In this document: piece after piece, positions 36,587 to 44,947 of the stretch
Numbering within the stretch: the stretch's first letter is position 1
Layout: each line of letters begins with the position of its first letter
Assembly: GCF_020532705.1 (NCBI RefSeq)
Contig: NZ_JAJAVD010000001.1
Location: 496,001-560,000 of the forward strand
Direction of reading: 5' to 3'
From: Methylobacillus caricis
GTDB taxonomy: Bacteria > Pseudomonadota > Gammaproteobacteria > Burkholderiales > Methylophilaceae
DNA: 64,000 bases
Program-made: the position numbers and the translations under genes
The notes under the pieces: model-generated
What the model was told of the DNA's origin: nothing
Database searches by the model: none
Seen by the model: the letters and a program-made list of their open reading frames with translations, nothing else

Positions 36587-37624
36587 TCACAACATCGTGG
36601 CGGCCGGCATCAGTTTGCCAATGGTTGTCTTCAAATCATGCAGCTCCATCTGTGCAGAATAAGTGCTGCTTACAGCGTCGATTGTAAAGCCAATATCGGC
36701 AGATGCATCGTGTGACGAATTGTCACATTGCTGTATACGCCGCAGAATTTCGCTGCAAAAATGCTTGATGTCGCCCATCGAAATCTCGCTGAACGCTGGC
36801 AAATGAAAATATTCTCTGGCGCCTTCACCAGTATAGCCGACCACGTAATTACCACAGAGTGCAGCCTCGGCAGGCGGCAACGGGCAACCCTCAAACTCGG
36901 AAAAAGACAAAAATATTTTTGATGCAGCCAACAGTGCCGCAGTGTCTGCTTCTGATTTGTTTTGAATGGGCACCAGTTGCCAATGCGACGGCAGGCTGTT
37001 TTTAAGAAAATCCTCTACCAATTTGGCATGCTTGGCCAGTTTTCTTGGCATATACGTAATGGTATTGGTTTTCGACTGGCCCGGTTTAAATTGCTGCGTA
37101 TCAATTGAATAGTGAATACGGCTAATCTTGTGCGCATCCAGGTTGGGAAAAATGGCTTTAATACAGTTTACCGCATCCTCTGAAATTGCCATGATCAGTG
37201 TTGCATGGGCATAATATGTATTCAGTTCCGCGAGGTTGCCGTTTGAAATTAAATAGCCGTTTTGCACATAAATACAATAACGGATGCCCAGACGATGCAA
37301 CACGGGCGCATGTTTGCTAACCATGGTTTCTGGAATAATCACGATATCGTGAGGTGACATTGCGGCATTGTGCTTGATCGGTGCCTTATGTTTAAACCAT
37401 GTACATTTAAATGCCAGGTTTTTCGGGTGCATGATTTTTGCACTGATTGAATCATGGCTTAACAGTTGATGGAGTAGCTCAGTCTGTCGATAAAGCACCT
37501 TGACCCCGCCGCATGGCCTGGCTCTGGCGGGACATAATACAATCAGCTCTGCCGGTTTGGAGGGATCAATAAAATACGGAAGCTGTTTTTTCAAACGTTG
37601 AATGATTGCTTGAAACAAACTCAT
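36587..37624 (-). CDS. GT-B fold glycosyltransferase (family 4-like)
   Basis: 345 residues. A Gly-rich donor loop 'ARARPCGGVKVLYRQTELL' lies near residue 35, and 'FSEFEGCPLPPAEAALCGNYVVGY' near residue 245 is the EX7E-type donor site (in the form E...E). Low GC and a Lys/Ile-rich composition set it apart from waaF, to which it is fused by a four-base overlap. It converges with the family 2 gene with only 13 bases between. The sugar and linkage are unknown. Confidence 0.78.
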   Translation of the reverse strand: MSLFQAIIQRLKKQLPYFIDPSKPAELIVLCPARARPCGGVKVLYRQTELLHQLLSHDSISAKIMHPKNLAFKCTWFKHKAPIKHNAAMSPHDIVIIPETMVSKHAPVLHRLGIRYCIYVQNGYLISNGNLAELNTYYAHATLIMAISEDAVNCIKAIFPNLDAHKISRIHYSIDTQQFKPGQSKTNTITYMPRKLAKHAKLVEDFLKNSLPSHWQLVPIQNKSEADTAALLAASKIFLSFSEFEGCPLPPAEAALCGNYVVGYTGEGAREYFHLPAFSEISMGDIKHFCSEILRRIQQCDNSSHDASADIGFTIDAVSSTYSAQMELHDLKTTIGKLMPAATML

Positions 37625-38643
37625 ATTGGCAGTAACTCGCGAATAATTTTGCCCGGCTTTATATTATTCAGGCAATTCAAATGCCCGAGCGGGCATACCC
37701 GTTGGAAACAAGGACTGCATTCCAGTGCCAGATATTCCACCACAGCCTGTGGGCTCATTGGCGGGGTGTGGTGCGGGTCGGATGATCCATAAATGGCGAT
37801 CAGTTTTTTGTCCAGCGCGGCTGCTACATGCATCAAGCCGGAGTCATTGCTGACGACGGCGGTACAGAGAGACATGATGTCGATGGCTTCGCCCAGTTTG
37901 GTCTTGCCGCCCAGGTCCATGCATTGCATATGGGTGAGCTGGTTGATCTGGCTGGTGACAGGAATGTCCTTTTCAGAGCCGAACAGCCATACTTGCCAGC
38001 CTTTTTCCAGGGCGGCCCTGGCAACTTCTGCATAGTACTCGGCTGGCCAACGTTTGGCTTCACCATACTCAGCACCCGGGCAAAGGCCTAATACGGGTTG
38101 TTGTGGCAGTTGCTGTCCCAGTTTCTGTAGCGCCAATACAGCGTTTTCAGCATTTGCCTGCAGGCTGGGGTTGGGGATGTCGTTGGGCAATGGAGCATCA
38201 TCAGGCAGGCCCAGGGCAACAAAGCGATCTACAGTCCGTGGCAGCCGTTGCTTATCGAGTGGTCGGATGTCATTGAGCAGGCCATATCGATATTCGCCCA
38301 GAAAGCCGGTGCGCCTGCCTATGCCCGAGGCTGCCGGCAGTACGGCAGATTTCAGGGAGTTGGTCAGCATGATGGACTGGGTGTAATGGTGCGACTTCAG
38401 GCTTTTGCCAAAGAGTATGCGCTCACCCAGCGCCAGTTGGCCGTGCTTGAAAGGGAGGGCGATGCCATGGCTGACTTCAGGCATGCGTTCAAGCAATGGC
38501 AGGGTCCAGGCCGGGGCTGCCACGTCAATTTCACAATCAGGGTTACGGATTTTCAGGGTCTTGAACAAGCTTTGCGCCAACACCATGTCGCCCACCCAGG
38601 AAGGGCCCATGACGAGGATTTTTTCAGCCGGATTCAGTGCCAT
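37621..38643 (-). CDS. waaF: ADP-heptose:LPS heptosyltransferase II
   Basis: Adds the second heptose to heptose I of the inner core; 340 residues, GT9. 'ILVMGPSWVGDMVLAQSLF' opens the protein, and 'SNDSGLMHVAAALDKKLIAI' forms the donor site. 'LGLCPGAEYGEAKRWP' is the usual mid-protein motif. It follows hldE by three bases and is part of the hldD-gmhA-hldE-waaF transcript. Confidence 0.96.
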   Translation of the reverse strand: MALNPAEKILVMGPSWVGDMVLAQSLFKTLKIRNPDCEIDVAAPAWTLPLLERMPEVSHGIALPFKHGQLALGERILFGKSLKSHHYTQSIMLTNSLKSAVLPAASGIGRRTGFLGEYRYGLLNDIRPLDKQRLPRTVDRFVALGLPDDAPLPNDIPNPSLQANAENAVLALQKLGQQLPQQPVLGLCPGAEYGEAKRWPAEYYAEVARAALEKGWQVWLFGSEKDIPVTSQINQLTHMQCMDLGGKTKLGEAIDIMSLCTAVVSNDSGLMHVAAALDKKLIAIYGSSDPHHTPPMSPQAVVEYLALECSPCFQRVCPLGHLNCLNNIKPGKIIRELLPI

Positions 38644-38646
38644 GTC

Positions 38647-40113
38647 TCAGGAGGCTAGTTTCTGGATGATGTTGCTGGTACTGCGGCCTGGCACCACATC
38701 GATCAGCGCAACCTTGCCGCCCCAGGATTTCACCTCCGCGCCGCCTACCACCTGGTCTTCGGTGTAATCGCTGCCCTTGACGATGACATCAGGGCGAACT
38801 GCATTGATCAGTTGTAACGGCGTGTCCTCATCGAACAGGATTACGGCATCCACGGATTCCAGCGCAGCCAGCACCCTGGCACGGTCGGCTTCATGAATCA
38901 CTGGGCGGGAAGGGCCCTTGAGCGCGCTTACCGATCTATCGGTATTCAAGCCCAGCACTAGTCTGTCGCCGGTCTTGCGGGCGGCCTCCAGGTAGGTTAC
39001 ATGGCCGGCATGCAGCAGGTCGAAGCAACCGTTGGTGAACACAATGCGGTTCCCATTGTTGCGCCAGGATTGGACCCGAGCCAGCAAGGCTTCCTTGTCG
39101 CATACCTTGTCTGACTGGGCAGCCGATTGCTGAGACAGCAGCTCATTGAGCAGGTCTGCCCGGGTGATGGGGACAGTGCCTACCTTACCAACGACGATGC
39201 CGGCTGCGATGTTTGCCAGCTCCAGCGAGTCGTGCAAGCTCAGGCCATGAGCTAGCCCGGCGGTCAGTGTGGAGATGACGGTATCACCTGCACCTGAGAC
39301 ATCATAGACTTGACGGGCAGTGGCAGAGAAATGAGCGGTGCCATGATCGTCAATGACGCTGATGCCTTCTTCGCCTCGTGTGACTGCGAGGAAATCAAGT
39401 CCCAGGGTACTGCGCAAGAGAGCTGCGGCACCAAGCAGAGTAGGGTTGTCATTGATATCGGTTGCGCAGGCCTCGGCGGTTTCACGCTTGTTCGGGGTAA
39501 GCCCGGTTGCACCTTGGTATTTGCTGTAATCCTTGCCTTTAGGGTCAACCAGCACTGGAATGCCAGATGCTTGTGCCTGACTGATGATGGACTGGCAGAG
39601 CTCTGTGCTGAGTACGCCTTTGGCGTAGTCGGACAGAATGATGGCAGCAGGCTTTTCTTGCAGGGCTTGTGTCACCAGGGATTGCAAGCCTGTATTTTCT
39701 TCTGCCTTGAATGCACCAGCATCTTCCTGGTCCAGTCGCATCATCTGCTGATGACCGCCCAGAATACGGGTTTTGGTAATGGTGGGGCGTAGCTTGCTTT
39801 GGTAGATATGGTCGGTATTGATCCCGACCTTGCCCATCAATGACAGCAGGTTTTTCGCTTCAGTATCCTGGCCTATGCAGCCGGCAATACAGGTTTGGAT
39901 GCCAAGCAGCGCAAGGTTGGCAGCAACATTGGCTGCTCCGCCGGCACGTTCATCCTGGTGTTTGAGCAGGACGATAGGGACTGGCGCCTCTGGTGAAATG
40001 CGCTGCACATCCCCAAACAAGTAACGATCCAGCATCAGATCGCCCACGACCAGTATCCATCGCTGGTCCTGGCCAAAACGATTACGTACGGTATCAAGCA
40101 ATTGTTCGCGCAT
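38647..40113 (-). CDS. hldE: Bifunctional heptose 7-phosphate kinase / heptose 1-phosphate adenylyltransferase
   Basis: Makes ADP-D-glycero-beta-D-manno-heptose for the core. The N-terminal PfkB/ribokinase domain (about 1-330) has 'GGAANVAANLALLG' and the catalytic 'VSGAGDTVISTL'; the C-terminal nucleotidyltransferase domain (about 345-488) has 'FTNGCFDLLHAGHVTYL'. The start ATG 40113 leaves five bases to gmhA, whereas the in-frame upstream start at 40143 would overlap it. The length, 488 residues, is normal for the fused enzyme. Confidence 0.97.
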   Translation of the reverse strand: MREQLLDTVRNRFGQDQRWILVVGDLMLDRYLFGDVQRISPEAPVPIVLLKHQDERAGGAANVAANLALLGIQTCIAGCIGQDTEAKNLLSLMGKVGINTDHIYQSKLRPTITKTRILGGHQQMMRLDQEDAGAFKAEENTGLQSLVTQALQEKPAAIILSDYAKGVLSTELCQSIISQAQASGIPVLVDPKGKDYSKYQGATGLTPNKRETAEACATDINDNPTLLGAAALLRSTLGLDFLAVTRGEEGISVIDDHGTAHFSATARQVYDVSGAGDTVISTLTAGLAHGLSLHDSLELANIAAGIVVGKVGTVPITRADLLNELLSQQSAAQSDKVCDKEALLARVQSWRNNGNRIVFTNGCFDLLHAGHVTYLEAARKTGDRLVLGLNTDRSVSALKGPSRPVIHEADRARVLAALESVDAVILFDEDTPLQLINAVRPDVIVKGSDYTEDQVVGGAEVKSWGGKVALIDVVPGRSTSNIIQKLAS

Positions 40114-40118
40114 GGTAT

Positions 40119-40682
40119 TTAGTCTGCTTCGACCAGGTCGCACAGGCTGTGACCGATCAGGATATGCGCTTCTTGTATGCGTGGTGTATCACTGGAAGGC
40201 ATGACCAGGTTGAATTTGCAGAGTTCTGCCAGCTTGCCGCCAGTGCCGCCAGTCATGCTGACGGTCACAGCGCCTATCTCAAGGGCAGTTTCTATGGCAC
40301 GCACGACATTCTTGCTGTTGCCTGAGGTGGAGAAGCCGATGACCAGGTCAGCAGGAGTACAGAGAGCTTCTACCTGACGCGAGAAGATAAAGTCAAAACC
40401 ATAATCGTTGCCTACAGAAGTGAGAATCGAGGTATCGGTAGTCAGTGCAATGGCAGGCAGGCCTCGGCGCTCTTTCTTGTAGCGGCCGACGATTTCAGCG
40501 GCAATGTGCTGGCTATCAGCTGCGCTACCGCCATTGCCCATGAGCAGGATCTTGCCGCCACGGGCCAGGCAGGTGCGCATTTCCTGGGCTACCTGGGCAA
40601 TGGTGGGCAGCAAAGGCTCCAGTGCCGAAATTACCGCCTGGTGCTCGGAAAATGCTTGTCTCAATGTGTCGACAGGGTTCAT
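40119..40682 (-). CDS. gmhA: Sedoheptulose 7-phosphate isomerase
   Basis: First step of ADP-heptose synthesis; 187 residues, SIS domain. '[22 protein letters not shown]' in part, with the Ser-rich phosphate loop and His/Glu catalytic residues, is near residue 50, and '[16 protein letters not shown]' near 115. '[12 protein letters not shown]' follows. Cytoplasmic; between hldD and hldE in the same operon. Confidence 0.96.
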   Translation of the reverse strand: MNPVDTLRQAFSEHQAVISALEPLLPTIAQVAQEMRTCLARGGKILLMGNGGSAADSQHIAAEIVGRYKKERRGLPAIALTTDTSILTSVGNDYGFDFIFSRQVEALCTPADLVIGFSTSGNSKNVVRAIETALEIGAVTVSMTGGTGGKLAELCKFNLVMPSSDTPRIQEAHILIGHSLCDLVEAD

Positions 40683-40704
40683 GTCGATTCCTTATTTAAT
40701 CATT

Positions 40705-41685
40705 TCAGCAATAGGGGTCGACTTGCATCAGGTAATTCTGCACGTAGTCACGCACCCCTTCTTCCAGGCTATGGAATGGCTGGGTATAGCCAGTGTTTCG
40801 CAGCTTTTGCATGCTGGCTTCGGTGAAGTACTGATACTTGCCCAGCAAGTCCTGCGGCATATCAATGTAATCAATCGAGGGGTCCTTGCCCATGCTGGTC
40901 ATGACCGCTGTAGCCAGATCCTTGAAAGCACGTGCCTGTCCAGTTCCTATGTTGAATATGCCTGAGTGCTGTGATTGCTCCAGGAAATGGGCGATGACGG
41001 CTGCTGCATCTTTGACGTAGACAAAATCGCGCAGCTGCATGCCATCCTCAAAGCCTGCTTTATGGCTCTTGAACAGCTTGACCGTGCCATTGTCACGGAA
41101 CTGGTTGAATGTGTGGAAGGCAACGCTCGCCATGCGTTCTTTATGGTACTCATTGGGGCCGTATACGTTGAAAAACTTGAATCCGCACCACTGGGGCGGG
41201 GTTGGGTTTCCTTCTACTGCCTGACGCAAGGCCCACTGGTCAAAGAATTGTTTGGAATAGCCATAGCCATTGAGGGGACGCAATTGGTCCACAGCAGACT
41301 CATCATCTTCATAGCCAAGTTCGCCACCGCCATAAGTCGCGGCAGAGCTGGCGTACAAGAATGGTATCTGACGCTCCGCGCACCAGCTCCATAGCATCTG
41401 GCTGTAGCGAATATTGTCCTGTACCAGTTTGTTGAAGTCCCGTTCGGTGGTGGCGCTGATGGCGCCCATATGGATGATGGCATCGATCTTGCCAGTCTTG
41501 GGTAGCCAGTCGAACAGCTCATCCTTGTCCAGATAGTTTGCATAGCGCCTGTGACAGAGGTTCTGCCATTGATCGGGATGAGCCAGGCGGTCAACTATCA
41601 CGATGTCGTCGCGTTGCTGCACGGTATTGAGATGCCAGGCAATCATGCTGCCTATCATGCCTGCGCCACCGGTAATAACTATCAT
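40705..41685 (-). CDS. hldD: ADP-L-glycero-D-manno-heptose 6-epimerase
   Basis: The last step of ADP-heptose synthesis; 326 residues, extended SDR. The NADP-binding 'GGAGMIGSMIAWHLN' is at the N-terminus and the catalytic Tyr-x3-Lys appears in 'GYGYSKQFFDQWAL'. 'FFNVYGPNEYHKERMASV' is conserved in the family. It is first in the minus-strand heptose operon, with an extended -10 promoter at 41715-41723. Confidence 0.97.
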   Translation of the reverse strand: MIVITGGAGMIGSMIAWHLNTVQQRDDIVIVDRLAHPDQWQNLCHRRYANYLDKDELFDWLPKTGKIDAIIHMGAISATTERDFNKLVQDNIRYSQMLWSWCAERQIPFLYASSAATYGGGELGYEDDESAVDQLRPLNGYGYSKQFFDQWALRQAVEGNPTPPQWCGFKFFNVYGPNEYHKERMASVAFHTFNQFRDNGTVKLFKSHKAGFEDGMQLRDFVYVKDAAAVIAHFLEQSQHSGIFNIGTGQARAFKDLATAVMTSMGKDPSIDYIDMPQDLLGKYQYFTEASMQKLRNTGYTQPFHSLEEGVRDYVQNYLMQVDPYC

Positions 41686-41714
41686 GTTTGAAATCCGTTT
41701 CTAGCTAATCCAGA

Positions 41715-41723
41715 ATTATAACA
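41715..41723 (-). promoter_or_regulatory. Extended -10 promoter of the hldD operon
   Basis: On the minus strand the sequence reads TGTTATAAT, a perfect TATAAT with the upstream TGn motif. No good -35 box is present. It lies about 30 bases before the hldD start. Confidence 0.55.
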
Positions 41724-41750
41724 AAAGCCAGGCTTTTCCGGCCCGGGCTT
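41723..41750 (-). terminator. Hairpin terminator after hemH
   Basis: On the minus strand AAGCC (41750-41746) pairs with GGCTTTT (41729-41723), with further partial pairing inside, ending in four T residues. It lies just past the hemH stop and overlaps the upstream edge of the hldD promoter. Confidence 0.5.
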
Positions 41751-41758
41751 CTTTATCT

Positions 41759-42793
41759 TTACCTGGTGGTTACCCAGCCCTGAAGATTTTCCAGCGCAAT
41801 CTCGCACATGGCCTTGATCCAGGTATCACGTTCATTGAGTGCAGGAATATAGTGATATTCACCACCTCCGGCTTCAAGGAAAAGGGTTTTTCCTTCCATG
41901 GCGATCTCCTCCAGCGTTTCCAGGCAGTCGCTGGAAAACCCCGGACACACTACATCCACACGTCTTGTTTTTTGCTTGCCCAGTTCCTCAACCGTAGGCG
42001 CGAAGTAGGGTTGTAACCATTCGGCAGCGCCAAAGCGGGATTGGAAGCAGATCAGGTATTGCTCTTCTGTTAATTGCAGCGCCTCGGCCAGTAATTTGCC
42101 AGTGGTTTTGCATTGGTAGTAATAAGGATCGCCCAAATCGCGTGTACGACGTGGCACGCCATGGAAGCTCATCAGCAATTTATCCGGCTTTCCATATTCA
42201 ACCCAATGCAAGCGTATGCTTTCAGCAAGGGCTGCTATGTAGGCGGGATGGGTATGGTAGTCACGTATGGTACGGATTTCTGGCATGTTTCGCGTGCGGA
42301 TCAGGGTGCGCATAGCCTCATCCAGGGCAGAAGCACTGCTGCTGGCTGCATATTGCGGATAAAGCGGAAACAGGAGAATCCGGTTACAGTTCTTGGCCTT
42401 GAGCGCCGCAATGGCAGATGCTGTCGAGGGGTTGCCGTATCTCATGCCAAGCTCTACTGCATAGGGCGACGCGATATGTTCGGTCAGGTAGCCTTCCAGC
42501 AGCTTAGCCTGCCTTTTGCTGTGCGCCATCAGTGGTGAGCCTTCGTTGTCCCATATCTGTGCGTACTTGTGCGCAGACTGCCTTGGACGGAGTATCAGGA
42601 TCACGCAATTCAATATGAACCACCAGATCAGGCGCGGAATCTCAATTACCCGACGGTCACTGAGGAATTGCTTCAGATAGGGGCGTAAGCCCCTGGCAGT
42701 GGGCTCGTCAGGGGTTCCGAGATTCATGACCAAAATACCCGTGCGCTCAGGCTCCTGTTGCGGAATTGTGGGTTCTTTCAGGTAAAAGGACAT
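41759..42793 (-). CDS. hemH: Ferrochelatase
   Basis: Inserts ferrous iron into protoporphyrin IX, the last haem step; 344 residues. 'GILVMNLGTPDEPTARGLRPYL' in part opens the protein, the catalytic His is in 'LMSFHGVPRRTRDLGDPYY', and 'FQSRFGAAEWLQPY' plus the Glu-rich 'VVCPGFSSDCLETLEEI' are conserved. It follows hrcA on the same strand by about 50 bases, a common arrangement in this class. Confidence 0.97.
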   Translation of the reverse strand: MSFYLKEPTIPQQEPERTGILVMNLGTPDEPTARGLRPYLKQFLSDRRVIEIPRLIWWFILNCVILILRPRQSAHKYAQIWDNEGSPLMAHSKRQAKLLEGYLTEHIASPYAVELGMRYGNPSTASAIAALKAKNCNRILLFPLYPQYAASSSASALDEAMRTLIRTRNMPEIRTIRDYHTHPAYIAALAESIRLHWVEYGKPDKLLMSFHGVPRRTRDLGDPYYYQCKTTGKLLAEALQLTEEQYLICFQSRFGAAEWLQPYFAPTVEELGKQKTRRVDVVCPGFSSDCLETLEEIAMEGKTLFLEAGGGEYHYIPALNERDTWIKAMCEIALENLQGWVTTR

Positions 42794-42844
42794 CGGTTCT
42801 CCGGTATGGTGACGATAGCAGCATTAGCCTGGCGAATGGCTAGG

Positions 42845-43864
42845 CTAGCTATTGGACAATGCATTGGAAAGAAGTTTTGCCGTGATATCGACAATCGGGA
42901 TCACCCGTTCATATGCCATCCGGGTGGGGCCGATGACGCCAAGTGTGCCCACAGTCTGGCCATTGGCTTCATACGGTGCCGTAATCATGCTGCACTCGTC
43001 CAAGGGCAGGTAGCCTGACTCGCCCCCTATGAATATCTGTACACCTTCGGCACGCTGGCTGTTGTCGAGCAGTTGCATGAGTGATGTGCGGCGCTCGAAA
43101 ATTTCAAATAGTTTGCGCAGGGAGCTGACATTGGTAGATAGGTCGTGCACGTCCAGCAAGTTGCGCTCCCCTGCAATCACCATGCCCTCCTTGCTATTGT
43201 TGGCTGTTTTGCTACTGGCTTCCAGTGCTGCCGCCATCAGGCGTGTCATGTCGGACTGCATTTCTTGCAGTTCTTCATGCAGTTTTTGCTTTACCTGCTC
43301 AAAAGTGCTGCCGGCATAGTTCTGGTTGAAGAAGTTGCTGGCTTGTGTGAGCTCGGAGGAGGTATAAGGTTTTTCAGCCATGATGATACGGTTTTGTACC
43401 GTACCGTCGGCAGTGACGATAATCACCAGGATGCGTTTTTCCGATAGAGGTAAAAACTCCAGATGGCGGAAGGCAATGCTTTGGCGTTTGGGAATCATCA
43501 CCAAGCCGGCAAACCTAGTAAGGTTTGACAATAGTTCAGCGGCAGCGTTGATCAACTCCTGGGGGTCGGGTGAGGACAGCTCATTCTGGAGACGCCGGAT
43601 TTCCTGGGACTGCAGAGGCTGCACAGTGAGTAATGAGTCGACAAACAAGCGATAGCCACGCTGGGTGGGGATGCGTCCTGCGGAAGTGTGCGGGCTGGCG
43701 ATAAAGCCGTGATCCTCAAGCTCTGACATGATGTTGCGTATGGTTGCAGGGCTGAGGTCCAGGCCTGATGCCAGGGAAAGCGTGCGTGAGCCTACGGGCT
43801 GACCATCACTGATATAGTGGTCAATCAGGGTTTTCAGCAATACCTGTGCGCGTTTGTCTAGCAT
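42845..43864 (-). CDS. hrcA: Heat-inducible transcription repressor HrcA
   Basis: The repressor that binds CIRCE operators, usually at groESL. About 339 residues: an N-terminal winged-helix domain ('LDKRAQVLLKTLIDHYISDG', 'VGSRTLSLASGLDLSPATIR') and a GAF-like C-terminal domain ending in 'LGVIGPTRMAYERVIPIVD'. The start ATG 43864 is at the conserved N-terminus; an in-frame TTG at 43900 is possible. No CIRCE-like dyad was seen in the window, and grpE and dnaK carry RpoH promoters, so its target is probably elsewhere. Confidence 0.95.
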   Translation of the reverse strand: MLDKRAQVLLKTLIDHYISDGQPVGSRTLSLASGLDLSPATIRNIMSELEDHGFIASPHTSAGRIPTQRGYRLFVDSLLTVQPLQSQEIRRLQNELSSPDPQELINAAAELLSNLTRFAGLVMIPKRQSIAFRHLEFLPLSEKRILVIIVTADGTVQNRIIMAEKPYTSSELTQASNFFNQNYAGSTFEQVKQKLHEELQEMQSDMTRLMAAALEASSKTANNSKEGMVIAGERNLLDVHDLSTNVSSLRKLFEIFERRTSLMQLLDNSQRAEGVQIFIGGESGYLPLDECSMITAPYEANGQTVGTLGVIGPTRMAYERVIPIVDITAKLLSNALSNS

Positions 43865-44077
43865 GTTGTAATGATATTGGGGTTGGGCGCTCGAATTCAA
43901 TGATTGTGACCGATATCGCCAGCGATTGATGCTGGGCCGGAAAAATTATGCGATAGCCGCTAAATGCACGCAATCAAAATATATATGGAAGGATTTATTC
44001 CTTCAAATATGGTGGCATGCCATATGAGTCTCGTTTGAGGGTTTTATGTGCCAGCCTTCTATGATTTAATGCCAGCC
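43865..44077. other. Divergent hrcA-nadK spacer
   Basis: Contains the hairpin GAAGGA-TTTAT-TCCTTC at 43988-44004, upstream of nadK. Promoters for both strands must lie here, but none stands out. Confidence 0.35.
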
Positions 44078-44941
44078 ATGAAAAGCGTATTCCAGACTGT
44101 CGCCCTCATAGGCAAATACATGAACCCGGAAACCCGGGAGCAGATATTGACTCTGGCAAGATTCCTTGCCGAACGGCAGGTCGGTATTTTCATAGAGGAA
44201 AAAACGGCAGAGCATTCGGAAATCAAGGGATACACGACCCTTAAGCTGAGCGCGATAGGGGCTTATGCCGACCTTGCCATTGTGCTGGGCGGCGACGGTA
44301 CCATGTTGACGGTGGCCAGGGCGCTGGTGGATTATCAAATTCCCCTGGTCGGCGTCAATCGTGGCCGTTTTGGTTTTCTCACAGACATTAATTCGGACCA
44401 TATGCTGGAGAGCGTGGCGCAGATTCTTGGAGGTGAGTTCCAGACAGAGCAGCGCATTTTGCTGGAGGCTTCCATTTTGCGCGATGGCAAGATGACAGGT
44501 CAGGGATATGCGCTGAATGATGTGGTGGTCAATAAGAATGGCTTAGCCCGCCTCATTGAGCTTGAGATTTACATAGACAAACATTTTGTCCAGAAGCAGC
44601 GCTCGGATGGCCTGATTGTGGCAACCCCTACTGGCACGACAGCCTATTCCCTGTCTGCAGGGGGGCCAATATTGCATCCGACACTGGATGCGATTGCGCT
44701 AGTGCCAATTTGTCCACATACGCTGAGCAACCGGCCTATTGCGATCAATAGTGCGAGCGAGGTGGAGATTCATGTCGTGCATGCTGAAGATGCCAGCGTG
44801 CATCTCGATGGCCAGATGAAGATGGCCTTGCAGCCTGGAGATAAGGTTCATGTGCGGCGTGCAAACAACACTATTACCCTATTGCATCCACCAGGGCACA
44901 ATCATTACGACGTATTACGCGAAAAGCTGCATTGGGGCTGA
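44078..44941 (+). CDS. nadK: NAD kinase
   Basis: Phosphorylates NAD to NADP; 287 residues. The ATP-binding 'LGGDGTMLTVAR' is near residue 70, 'NRGRFGFLTDI' follows, and 'GTTAYSLSAGGPILHP' is the conserved C-terminal motif. The start ATG 44078 is the family-typical one; a GTG at 44048 would add ten residues. It is followed by recN six bases on. Confidence 0.96.
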   Translation: MKSVFQTVALIGKYMNPETREQILTLARFLAERQVGIFIEEKTAEHSEIKGYTTLKLSAIGAYADLAIVLGGDGTMLTVARALVDYQIPLVGVNRGRFGFLTDINSDHMLESVAQILGGEFQTEQRILLEASILRDGKMTGQGYALNDVVVNKNGLARLIELEIYIDKHFVQKQRSDGLIVATPTGTTAYSLSAGGPILHPTLDAIALVPICPHTLSNRPIAINSASEVEIHVVHAEDASVHLDGQMKMALQPGDKVHVRRANNTITLLHPPGHNHYDVLREKLHWG

Positions 44942-44947
44942 TGATTT

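Noticed and set aside
43865-44077. CIRCE operator expected near hrcA or the chaperone genes
   Set aside because: No TTAGCACTC/GAGTGCTAA pair was found by eye in this gap or before grpE and dnaK.
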